14,580 nucleotides of DNA from contig DAONFA010000031.1 in assembly GCA_035403355.1 (NCBI GenBank), positions 1 through 14,580 of the forward strand, read 5' to 3'. Source of the stretch: Candidatus Cloacimonas sp. Its GTDB lineage: Bacteria > Cloacimonadota > Cloacimonadia > Cloacimonadales > Cloacimonadaceae. Below are positions 1 to 5,133 of this stretch, in pieces (within the stretch, counting starts at the first letter, position 1; every line of letters starts with the position of its first letter). A model generated the notes under the pieces. The model saw nothing but the letters and a program-made list of their open reading frames with translations, made no database searches and had not been told where the DNA came from. The translations under genes were made by a program, and so were the position numbers.

Positions 1-54
1 AGCAATTGATTTGTAATCAATAGGTTGGGGGTTCAATTCCCTTCATCGGCTCCA
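1..54 (+). tRNA. tRNA-Thr(UGU), 5' end outside the window
   Basis: This is the 3' two-thirds of a tRNA. The anticodon stem ATTGA/TCAAT (5-9/17-21) closes the loop TTTGTAA, with anticodon TGT at 12-14, which reads ACA. The T-arm has loop TTCAATT and stem GGGGG/CCCTT with two G-U pairs. The 3' acceptor strand is CATCGGC (44-50), then discriminator T51 and an encoded CCA at 52-54. The D-arm and 5' acceptor strand lie left of the window, and the 5' strand should read GCCGATG. It is first in a four-tRNA cluster leading into tuf. Confidence 0.95.
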
Positions 55-68
55 GAAATTATAGGCGT

Positions 69-154
69 GGAGAGGTTCCCGAGTGGTCAAAGGGATCAGA
101 CTGTAAATCTGCTGTCGGATGACTTCGGAGGTTCGAATCCTCCCCTCTCCACCA
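69..154 (+). tRNA. tRNA-Tyr(GUA)
   Basis: An 86-nt class II tRNA. The acceptor stem is GGAGAGG/CCTCTCC (69-75/144-150), discriminator A151, and CCA is encoded at 152-154. The anticodon loop CTGTAAA carries GTA at 103-105. The long variable arm expected of tyrosine tRNAs follows, then T-loop TTCGAAT. The outermost anticodon-stem pair (27-43) appears to be a T-C mismatch, where E. coli tRNA-Tyr has G-C; the other four pairs are intact. It lies 14 bp after tRNA-Thr and is probably co-transcribed with it. Confidence 0.97.
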
Positions 155-180
155 GTAAATTTTGGAGTAATAAAAGAAAA

Positions 181-257
181 GCGGGAGTAGCTCAGTTGGC
201 TAGAGCATCAGCCTTCCAAGCTGAGGGTCGCGGGTTCGAACCCCGTTTCCCGCTCCA
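181..257 (+). tRNA. tRNA-Gly(UCC)
   Basis: A 77-nt tRNA with acceptor stem GCGGGAG/TTCCCGC (181-187/247-253; one G-T pair), discriminator T254 (usual for bacterial glycine tRNAs) and encoded CCA at 255-257. The anticodon stem TCAGC/GCTGA closes loop CTTCCAA, with TCC at 215-217 reading GGA. The T-arm is GCGGG-TTCGAAC-CCCGT. It is third in the Thr-Tyr-Gly-Thr cluster. Confidence 0.97.
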
Positions 258-273
258 AAATTTTTAAGTGTAA

Positions 274-349
274 GCTCAAGTAGCTCAGCAGGTAGAGCAC
301 CTCCTTGGTAAGGAGGAGGTCACCGGTTCAAGTCCGGTCTTGAGCTCCA
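274..349 (+). tRNA. tRNA-Thr(GGU)
   Basis: A 76-nt tRNA with acceptor stem GCTCAAG/CTTGAGC (274-280/339-345), discriminator T346 and encoded CCA at 347-349. The anticodon stem CCTCC/GGAGG closes loop TTGGTAA, with GGT at 307-309 reading ACC and ACU. Both threonine tRNAs here carry T73 where E. coli has A73. It is last in the cluster and 139 bp upstream of tuf, as thrT precedes tufB in E. coli. Confidence 0.97.
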
Positions 350-351
350 CT

Positions 352-379
352 TTGAAAAATAGATTGATGTTTTTAATAT
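352..379 (+). promoter_or_regulatory. possible sigma70-type promoter for tuf
   Basis: TTGAAA at 352-357 (5 of 6 matches to the -35 consensus) is followed after 16 bp by TAATAT at 374-379 (4 of 6 to the -10). It starts just after the CCA of tRNA-Thr, so it would give tuf its own start near 386, in addition to read-through from the tRNAs. It is a hexamer match in AT-rich DNA only, so confidence is modest. Confidence 0.35.
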
Positions 380-389
380 CATCATCTAT
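359..389 (+). repeat. inverted repeat overlapping the putative tuf promoter
   Basis: ATAGATTGATG (359-369) can pair with CATCATCTAT (380-389), giving ten pairs with one unpaired T and a 10-nt loop. No T-run follows, so it does not look like a terminator. It overlaps the proposed promoter and could be an operator, or an RNA hairpin just after the last tRNA. Confidence 0.4.
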
Positions 390-404
390 TAAATTAAGAG
401 GAAT

Positions 405-430
405 ATATATGCCTGATGGTATATATTTTT
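405..430 (+). terminator. AT-rich hairpin plus T5 in the tuf leader, possible attenuator
   Basis: ATATATGCC (405-413) pairs with GGTATATAT (418-426) through nine pairs including one G-U, with a TGAT loop, and runs into TTTTT (426-430). The shape is that of an intrinsic terminator, but only two G-C pairs hold the stem, so any termination is probably partial. It lies between the last tRNA and tuf, where it could set the ratio of tRNA to tuf transcript. Confidence 0.35.
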
Positions 431-488
431 AGATTAAGAAAGAATACGAGACGGGCTTGTTATAAGAAAATCAAGTCCAGGAGGAACA

Positions 489-1673
489 ATGGCAAAAGAG
501 AAATATGTTCGAACTAAGCCACATCTGAATGTGGGAACAATTGGTCATATTGACCATGGAAAAACAACGCTAACTGCAGCGATGACTTTGTATCTGAGTA
601 AAAAAGGCGGTGCAAAATTCCGTTCTTTTGACAGTATTGATAATGCCCCGGAAGAAAAAGCCCGCGGAATAACTATTGCCACAGCTCATGTTGAATATGA
701 AACAGAAAAAAGACATTATGCTCATATTGACTGTCCCGGTCATGCTGACTACATTAAAAATATGATAACCGGTGCAGCTCAAATGGATGGAGCTATTTTA
801 GTGGTGAGTGCAGATGACGGACCAATGCCTCAAACCCGTGAGCATATTTTGCTTGCTCGTCAGGTTGGTGTTCCGGCAATAGTGGTCTTTATGAACAAAT
901 GTGATTTAGTTGACGATCCTGAATTGCTGGATTTGGTAGAAATGGAAGTGCGGGAATTGCTTGAAAAGTATGAATTTCCCGGTTCCGAAATTCCTGTAAT
1001 TCGCGGTTCAGCTCTTAAAGCCCTAAATGGAGATCCTGAAGCCGAACAACAAATTCAAGCTCTTCTGGATGCCGTTGATAGTTATATTCCACTACCGGAA
1101 CGTCCTGTGGATAAGCCCTTCCTGATGCCCGTGGAAGATGTTTTCAGCATTCCGGGTAGGGGAACTGTGGCTACAGGCCGTGTAGAAAGAGGCGTTATCA
1201 AAGTTGGCGATAAAGTTGAACGCGTGGGTATTAGAGAAACAGTAGAAACAACCTGCACGGGTGTGGAAATGTTCCGTAAACTTCTTGATGAAGCCCAAGC
1301 TGGCGATAATATCGGTGTGCTGTTACGCGGTTTCGGTAAAAAAGATGTAGTACGGGGAATGGTTTTAGCAAAGCCCAAATCCATTACTCCACACACTAAA
1401 TTTATTGGTCAAACCTATATTTTAACCGAAGAAGAAGGTGGAAGGAAAAAACCCTTCCAAACCGGTTACCGTCCTCAATTTTATTTCCGTACTACTGATG
1501 TTACCGGTAGTTTAACCCTTCCCGAAGGTGTTAAAATGGTTATGCCAGGAGACAATGTAGAAATTCAGGCAGAACTAATCACTCCCATCGCCATGGAACA
1601 AGGATTGCGTTTTGCTATCCGGGAAGGTGGTCATACCATCGGTAGCGGTGTGGTCTCACAAGTAATGGTATAA
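489..1673 (+). CDS. tuf: elongation factor EF-Tu
   Basis: A 394-residue GTPase that carries aminoacyl-tRNA to the ribosomal A site in the cytoplasm; the length equals that of E. coli EF-Tu. The G domain shows P-loop GHIDHGKT (19-26), switch I RGITI (59-63), DCPGH (81-85) with the catalytic His85, NKCD (136-139) and a GSAL motif near 174-177. Domains 2 and 3 are complete, including GRGTVATGRVERG and GYRPQFYFRTTDVTG. Gly-His-Ile replaces the commoner Gly-His-Val in the P-loop, a conservative change seen elsewhere. AGGAGG (479-484) lies only 4 nt before the ATG. It follows the tRNA cluster as tufB does in E. coli, and rpmG follows after 18 bp, so it probably also drives the downstream genes. Confidence 0.99.
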   Translation: MAKEKYVRTKPHLNVGTIGHIDHGKTTLTAAMTLYLSKKGGAKFRSFDSIDNAPEEKARGITIATAHVEYETEKRHYAHIDCPGHADYIKNMITGAAQMDGAILVVSADDGPMPQTREHILLARQVGVPAIVVFMNKCDLVDDPELLDLVEMEVRELLEKYEFPGSEIPVIRGSALKALNGDPEAEQQIQALLDAVDSYIPLPERPVDKPFLMPVEDVFSIPGRGTVATGRVERGVIKVGDKVERVGIRETVETTCTGVEMFRKLLDEAQAGDNIGVLLRGFGKKDVVRGMVLAKPKSITPHTKFIGQTYILTEEEGGRKKPFQTGYRPQFYFRTTDVTGSLTLPEGVKMVMPGDNVEIQAELITPIAMEQGLRFAIREGGHTIGSGVVSQVMV

Positions 1674-1691
1674 AAAACCGGATACAGAATA

Positions 1692-1838
1692 ATGAGAGAT
1701 ATAATAATCCTTGCTTGCGAAGAATGCAAGAACCGAAATTATACTACAACCCGTAATAAAAGAAAGCATCCGAACAGGATGGAGCTGAAAAAATATTGCC
1801 CCACCTGCCGGAAGCATACTGTTCATAAACAGCGTTAA
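1692..1838 (+). CDS. rpmG: 50S ribosomal protein L33, zinc-binding form
   Basis: A 48-residue basic protein starting MRDIIILAC, the usual size of L33, which sits near the E site of the large subunit. Two CxxC pairs, C9/C12 and C36/C39, form the zinc ribbon of the cysteine-containing type of L33. The core NYTTTRNKRKHPNRMELKKY is typical of the family. No strong Shine-Dalgarno precedes the ATG, and the start is only 18 bp after the tuf stop, so translational coupling to tuf is likely. The order tuf-rpmG-tRNA-Trp-secE is common in bacteria. Confidence 0.97.
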   Translation: MRDIIILACEECKNRNYTTTRNKRKHPNRMELKKYCPTCRKHTVHKQR

Positions 1839-1847
1839 GAGAATTCC

Positions 1848-1856
1848 TGATATAAT
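1848..1856 (+). promoter_or_regulatory. extended -10 promoter for tRNA-Trp and possibly secE onward
   Basis: TG-A-TATAAT: a TG at 1848-1849, one base, then a perfect -10 hexamer at 1851-1856. No -35 element is convincing at 16-18 bp upstream, as extended -10 promoters allow. With 6-7 bp between hexamer and start, transcription would begin at 1863-1864, the first base of tRNA-Trp being 1864. It lies in the short rpmG-tRNA gap, outside any coding region. Confidence 0.6.
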
Positions 1857-1863
1857 GTTGCAC

Positions 1864-1939
1864 AGGACAGTAGTTCAACTGGTAGAGCACCGGTCTCCAA
1901 AACCGGGGGTTGCGGGTTCGATTCCTGCCTGTCCTGCCA
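1864..1939 (+). tRNA. tRNA-Trp(CCA)
   Basis: A 76-nt tRNA with acceptor stem AGGACAG/CTGTCCT (1864-1870/1929-1935), discriminator G1936 (the tryptophan identity base in bacteria) and encoded CCA at 1937-1939. The anticodon stem CCGGT/ACCGG closes loop CTCCAAA, with CCA at 1897-1899. The T-arm is GCGGG-TTCGATT-CCTGC. It sits between rpmG and secE, a conserved position in many phyla, and has its own likely promoter immediately upstream. Confidence 0.98.
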
Positions 1940-1977
1940 CAACATTTTTGGGGTTATTAACTTCGGGGACAAATTTT

Positions 1978-1998
1978 CTTTCCGCAAACGAAGGGAAG
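1978..1998 (+). promoter_or_regulatory. short hairpin that could mask the secE ribosome-binding site
   Basis: CTTTCC (1978-1983) can pair with GGGAAG (1993-1998), six pairs including one T-G, around a 9-nt loop. The 3' arm is the purine-rich stretch that serves as Shine-Dalgarno for the secE ATG at 2006. The stem is short and pyrimidine/purine complementarity like this arises easily by chance. Confidence 0.25.
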
Positions 1999-2005
1999 TA
2001 ATAAT

Positions 2006-2191
2006 ATGAAATTTGAAAAGATAAGCCATTTCTTCAGAGATGTGCGTTCAGAAATGAAATGCGTAAGCTGGCCTAATAAATCAGACCTTAAAGAAGGGAC
2101 ACTGGTAGTTATTATAATGTCAGCCATAGTAGCCATTTTTTTATCCCTTGTTGATTTTGGTTTTACCAAGATTATAGAACTGATATTTTAA
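2006..2191 (+). CDS. secE: preprotein translocase subunit SecE
   Basis: A 61-residue single-span SecE, the short form found outside enteric bacteria (E. coli SecE has three spans). The N-terminal amphipathic part contains FFRDVRSEMKCVSWPNK (9-25), with the conserved Val-x-Trp-Pro, and one hydrophobic segment lies at about 31-49. SecE clamps SecY in the inner membrane and is essential for the SecYEG channel. A purine-rich GGGAAG lies 7 nt before the ATG. nusG begins 17 bp after its stop, the near-universal secE-nusG pair. Confidence 0.97.
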   Translation: MKFEKISHFFRDVRSEMKCVSWPNKSDLKEGTLVVIIMSAIVAIFLSLVDFGFTKIIELIF

Positions 2192-2208
2192 GGAATGGGT
2201 GCAGGCAG

Positions 2209-2742
2209 ATGAAGTGGTATGTAATTCATACCTATTCTGGTCACGAAAATAAGGTTAAGACCGCAATAGAAAAAGGTTTGATCGGCACTCCTATGGAAAA
2301 ACAGGTAGGCCGTTTACTGGTTCCGGTGCGAAAAACATTTGTGATTAGAGAAGGAAAAAAGATTGAACGCGATAAGAAACTTTTTACTTCTTATGTGATT
2401 ATGGAAGCAGATTTAACTCCGGAACTAAAGACCTATATCCTTCAAATTGCGGGAGTAACAAGTTTTTTGGGAATAAATAAAGAACATAAAGAACCCATAC
2501 CCTTATCTCAGGAAGAAGTGGATCGCCTTTTAGGAATTACCGATCCCAACCGCGATATAAAGGTCTATTCTTTTATGCCGGGGGATATGGTGAAAGTAAG
2601 TTCAGGTCCTTTTACCGATTTTGAAGGTATTGTGCAGAAAACCACGGAAAACGGAACAAAATTGATTATTGAAGTGACTGTGTTCGGACGGAAAACTCCG
2701 GTGGAATTGAATGCCAACCAGGTTGAACTAATCAAAAAATAA
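2209..2742 (+). CDS. nusG: transcription termination/antitermination factor NusG
   Basis: A 177-residue NusG, of usual length. The NGN domain (about 1-112) begins WYVIHTYSGHENKV and binds the RNA polymerase clamp. The C-terminal KOW domain (about 123-177) includes PGDMVKV, GPFTDFEG and VFGRKTPVEL and contacts Rho or ribosomal S10. The segment KLFTSYV (58-63 area) replaces the usual FFPGYV, so the Pro-Gly at the NGN strand is Thr-Ser here. The Shine-Dalgarno is weak: AAGGA lies about 13 nt before the start and AGG nearer. The ATG at 2195 hits a stop after four codons, so 2209 is chosen. Translation may depend on coupling to secE. Confidence 0.98.
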   Translation: MKWYVIHTYSGHENKVKTAIEKGLIGTPMEKQVGRLLVPVRKTFVIREGKKIERDKKLFTSYVIMEADLTPELKTYILQIAGVTSFLGINKEHKEPIPLSQEEVDRLLGITDPNRDIKVYSFMPGDMVKVSSGPFTDFEGIVQKTTENGTKLIIEVTVFGRKTPVELNANQVELIKK

Positions 2743-2770
2743 ATGAAGATATAAATAGAGGTAGAAAAAA

Positions 2771-3202
2771 ATGGCTAAACCCAAAGATGCCGTAGCGATT
2801 ATTAAACTGCAACTTCCTGCTGGAAAAGCTACTCCGGCTCCACCCGTGGGGCCTGCTTTAGGTCAGGCGGGAGTAAATATTCCGGAATTTTGCCGTCAGT
2901 TCAATGAAAAGACAGCTGATGAGGCAGGGATGGTATTTCCTGTTGTAATTTATGTTGCCAAAAATAAATCGTTTACATTTGAAATAAAAACCCCTCCAGC
3001 TGCAGTGCTGATTAAAAAAGAAGCCGGATTAGCTACCGGGAGTGCTACTCCCAATAAAGTTAAGGTAGGTAAAATTACTAACGAGCAGCTGAAAAATATA
3101 GCCCAATTAAAAATTAAAGATATGAACTGTCATTCCCTTGAATCTGCTATGAGTATGATCGCTGGAACTGCAAGAAGTATGGGTGTTACAATTGAGAACT
3201 GA
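2771..3202 (+). CDS. rplK: 50S ribosomal protein L11
   Basis: A 143-residue L11, the normal length. The N-terminal domain carries the conserved proline-rich segment PAPPVGPALGQAGVNIPEF (22-40), the thiostrepton-binding face, and the C-terminal domain (about 75-143) binds the GTPase-associated region of 23S rRNA. NCHSLESAMSMIAGTARSMG near the end is typical of the family. L11 supports factor-dependent GTP hydrolysis and the RelA response. A GAGGT lies 8-13 nt before the ATG. It is 28 bp after nusG and heads the L11-L1 pair. No clear L1-binding structure is seen in the short gap upstream. Confidence 0.99.
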   Translation: MAKPKDAVAIIKLQLPAGKATPAPPVGPALGQAGVNIPEFCRQFNEKTADEAGMVFPVVIYVAKNKSFTFEIKTPPAAVLIKKEAGLATGSATPNKVKVGKITNEQLKNIAQLKIKDMNCHSLESAMSMIAGTARSMGVTIEN

Positions 3203-3241
3203 TACTTCTATTGCAGGAGATAGTATTCATAAGGAGAGTCA

Positions 3242-3946
3242 ATGAAACATAGTAAAAGGTATAATGTTGCCTACACGATGTTTGACCGTCAGAAAAGATT
3301 TGATCTGAACGAAGCCGTTAAACTGCTGAAGAGCTTACCTGCTTCCAAGTTTAATGAAACCGTTGAGCTGCATTTCAATCTGGGTGTTGATCCTCGTAAA
3401 GCAGATCAGCAAATTCGTAATTCTTTAGTCCTACCTAACGGGACAGGAAAAGAGATGCGGGTTCTGGTCTTTGCCGAAGGTGACAAGGCAGAAGAAGCCA
3501 AAAGAGCAGGAGCCGATTATGTTGGTGTGGATGATCTCATTGAAAAAATCACAGCCGGATGGTTTGATTTTGATGTAGTGATTGCCACTCCCAATTTAAT
3601 GGGTAGAATTGGAAAACTGGGACGAGTTCTTGGTCCCAGAGGGTTAATGCCCAACCCCAAAGTAGGAACAGTTACAATGGATGTAGCGAAAGCAGTGCAG
3701 GAAGCAAAAGGCGGTAAAATAACCTACCGCGTAGATAAATTTGCGAACTTGCATATCCCTGTGGGGAAATTGGGTTTTGAGGAAGATAAGCTGAAAGAAA
3801 ATATTAAAGCTGTTCTTACCTCTGTGTTACGAGATAGACCATCCACTTTGAAAGGGGTCTATATTAAAAGCATAACCCTCTGCACCACAATGAGCCCCGG
3901 AATCAAAATCCAGGTCGCAAGCGCAACCTCGGAAGCAAGAAGCTAA
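3242..3946 (+). CDS. rplA: 50S ribosomal protein L1
   Basis: A 234-residue L1, the same length as E. coli L1. It builds the mobile L1 stalk that guides deacylated tRNA out of the E site, and in many bacteria also represses its own operon. Family signatures are FNETVELHFNLGVDPRKADQ near 37-56, GRVLGPRGLMPNPKVGTV near 127-144 and TMSPGIKI near 216-223, the last being part of the RNA-binding surface. AAGGAG (3231-3236) gives a good ribosome-binding site. It starts 39 bp after rplK, and rplJ starts only 13 bp after its stop, with the rplJ Shine-Dalgarno overlapping the rplA stop codon. Confidence 0.99.
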   Translation: MKHSKRYNVAYTMFDRQKRFDLNEAVKLLKSLPASKFNETVELHFNLGVDPRKADQQIRNSLVLPNGTGKEMRVLVFAEGDKAEEAKRAGADYVGVDDLIEKITAGWFDFDVVIATPNLMGRIGKLGRVLGPRGLMPNPKVGTVTMDVAKAVQEAKGGKITYRVDKFANLHIPVGKLGFEEDKLKENIKAVLTSVLRDRPSTLKGVYIKSITLCTTMSPGIKIQVASATSEARS

Positions 3947-3959
3947 GGGAGTATTAACA

Positions 3960-4496
3960 ATGGTGCAAAGTGTTAAGTATGACATAGTGAAGGACTTGAC
4001 TGAAAGGTTAAGTAGCGCAAAAGCGATTGTATTGGTAGATTACAAGGGAATAAATATTGTACAGGTGAATCAATTGCGCAACCGTTTCAGAGAAAGTCAA
4101 GCGGATTACTTTGTCCAGAAGAATACCCTGATCAAAATTGCTCTTAACAGTTTGGGTATTACTGAACTTGATCCCTATCTTCAGGGACCAACCGCTGTGG
4201 CAGTAAGTAAGCTGGATGAGGTATCTCCTGCCCGCGAGATAATCAAATTTTTGAAAGAGGTGATGGAAGATAAGAGTTATCCTTCGTTCAAAGCAGGTTA
4301 TATAGCAGGACATCTTTTCAGCGCTGCGGAACTGACTGCTTTGGCAAAACTGCCATCCCGCGAAGAATTGCTTGCTAAAGTGCTTTTCGGTATGAATGCA
4401 CCGCTAAGCAACTTTGTAAGTATCAACCAAGGTATCATTCGCAAATTTGTGTATGCTGTTGATGCCATAGCCAAAAAACAAGCTGAAGCCAGCTAA
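3960..4496 (+). CDS. rplJ: 50S ribosomal protein L10
   Basis: A 178-residue L10, the base of the L12 stalk. The N-terminal rRNA-binding domain shows AIVLVDYKGINIVQVNQLR and YFVQKNTLIKIAL (residues 22-63), and the C-terminal helix after PSREELLAKVLFGMNAPLSNF provides binding sites for L12 dimers. AAGGGAG (3945-3951) overlaps the rplA stop and lies 8 nt before the ATG. The 13-bp gap leaves no room for the long L10-binding mRNA leader and internal promoter found between rplA and rplJ in E. coli, so rplJL probably depends on upstream transcription or is controlled elsewhere. Confidence 0.99.
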   Translation: MVQSVKYDIVKDLTERLSSAKAIVLVDYKGINIVQVNQLRNRFRESQADYFVQKNTLIKIALNSLGITELDPYLQGPTAVAVSKLDEVSPAREIIKFLKEVMEDKSYPSFKAGYIAGHLFSAAELTALAKLPSREELLAKVLFGMNAPLSNFVSINQGIIRKFVYAVDAIAKKQAEAS

Positions 4497-4528
4497 GAAA
4501 AATTATTCATATATCCGATGGAGGAACA

Positions 4529-4912
4529 ATGTCCGATAAAAAGCAACAAGTAATTGATCTGATTAAAGAGATGACAGTTCTTGAGCTCTCTGAATTAGTG
4601 AAAGAAATGGAAGAAATATTTGGCGTTTCCGCTGCTGCACCAGTAGTTGCCGTTGCCGCAACTCAAGGTTCCGGCGCAGAAGGTGGAGAAAAAGAAGAAC
4701 AGACAGAATTTGATGTGATTTTAACCAGTGCCGGAGAAAAGAAAATCAATGTGATTAAAGTTGTGCGCGAAATCACTAAGCTTGGGTTGAAAGAGGCAAA
4801 AGACCTCGTAGATGGAGCTCCCAAGATGGTTTCGGAGAAAGTTAGCAAGGAAGAAGCCACTTCCATTCAGAAAAAACTTGAAGAAGCCGGTGCAACTGTC
4901 GAAGTTAAATAA
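4529..4912 (+). CDS. rplL: 50S ribosomal protein L7/L12
   Basis: A 127-residue acidic stalk protein. The N-terminal dimerisation helices (1-32) end in EMEEIFGVSAAA, followed by an Ala/Gly/Glu hinge (about 33-56). The C-terminal factor-binding domain starts at EFDVILTSAGEKKINVIKVV and contains LGLKEAKDLVDGAP. It recruits EF-Tu and EF-G and stimulates their GTPase activity. A strong GGAGG sits close before the ATG, in the same GGAGGAACAATG context as tuf, fitting high expression of both. A large hairpin starts about 20 bp after the stop and may reduce transcription into rpoB. Confidence 0.99.
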   Translation: MSDKKQQVIDLIKEMTVLELSELVKEMEEIFGVSAAAPVVAVAATQGSGAEGGEKEEQTEFDVILTSAGEKKINVIKVVREITKLGLKEAKDLVDGAPKMVSEKVSKEEATSIQKKLEEAGATVEVK

Positions 4913-4933
4913 CCAAACCATTATCGGAATAAA

Positions 4934-4969
4934 GGTCCAAAAAAAGTCCGCAGGGACTTTTTTTGGACT
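4934..4969 (+). terminator. rplL-rpoB intergenic attenuator-like hairpin
   Basis: A 16-bp stem (4934-4949 with 4954-4969; all Watson-Crick except the outermost G-U) closes the loop GCAG. The 5' arm is GGTCCAAAAAAAGTCC. Its core is GTCC-GCAG-GGAC followed by seven T, the layout of an intrinsic terminator. The T7 can also pair back to A7, so the full structure is a long RNA duplex. In E. coli this same gap holds a partial attenuator and an RNase III site that lower rpoBC relative to rplJL. An equal role here is inferred from position and shape. Confidence 0.8.
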
Positions 4970-5130
4970 GTATTCGCAACTAAACCATCTTCAAAATATG
5001 GCTTGGATAACAAGCAAGATAACTCCAATTTCCTGATTGGGACAACGCCGAAAAACAGCGTGAGAAGAAAGAAGAACAAACAATTAAGAGCCAATATCTT
5101 GGTTTTTAAAAACCAAAAAGGAGAGAGCTT
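4970..5130 (+). other. rpoB untranslated leader region
   Basis: A 161-bp noncoding stretch between the attenuator-like hairpin and rpoB. I see no convincing -35/-10 pair. It holds small potential RNA stems: TCCAAT/ATTGGG (5024-5029/5036-5041), ACGC/GCGT (5045-5048/5058-5061) and CCAA/TTGG (5091-5094/5099-5102). The last excludes the larger palindrome at 5099-5116, because they share TTGG. The region is purine-rich before the start codon. A regulatory leader is possible but not shown. Confidence 0.4.
5099..5116 (+). repeat. perfect 18-bp palindrome before the rpoB ribosome-binding site
   Basis: TTGGTTTTTAAAAACCAA is identical to its reverse complement. It ends 1 bp before the AAGGAG of rpoB. 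As RNA it gives a 7-bp stem with a TTAA loop; as DNA it resembles a dyad operator. Its position allows control of transcription or of ribosome access to rpoB. Confidence 0.7.
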
Positions 5131-5133
5131 TTG
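5118..5133 (+). promoter_or_regulatory. ribosome-binding site and TTG start codon of rpoB
   Basis: AAGGAG at 5118-5123 lies 7 nt before TTG at 5131-5133. No in-frame ATG or GTG exists upstream close to this site, and the first downstream ATG is at residue 30, inside the conserved beta N-terminus. The TTG is therefore the start. Confidence 0.85.

Noticed and set aside
25..267. 80-codon open frame across the tRNA cluster
   Set aside because: It reads through three complete or partial tRNA genes and has no protein-family similarity; it is a chance frame.
489..513. EF-Tu as a diverged or specialised paralogue
   Set aside because: All G-motifs and domains 2-3 are canonical and the length is normal; the Ile in GHIDHGKT is a common variant.
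1835..2029. 64-codon - strand frame over tRNA-Trp
   Set aside because: It is the antisense reading of a tRNA; such translated tRNA complements are a common annotation artefact.
3200..3229. Possible L1-binding hairpin between rplK and rplA (TGATACT with AGTATTCA)
   Set aside because: Pairing is interrupted by bulges on both sides and the loop is large. It does not show a recognisable L1 site, and L1 sites usually precede rplK.
4812..5036. 74-codon + strand frame overlapping the end of rplL
   Set aside because: It overlaps the conserved L7/L12 C-terminus in another frame and then runs through the attenuator hairpin.
4970..5098. Promoter for rpoB
   Set aside because: GATAAC occurs twice and TTGGAT once, but no hexamer pair has acceptable match and 15-19 bp spacing.
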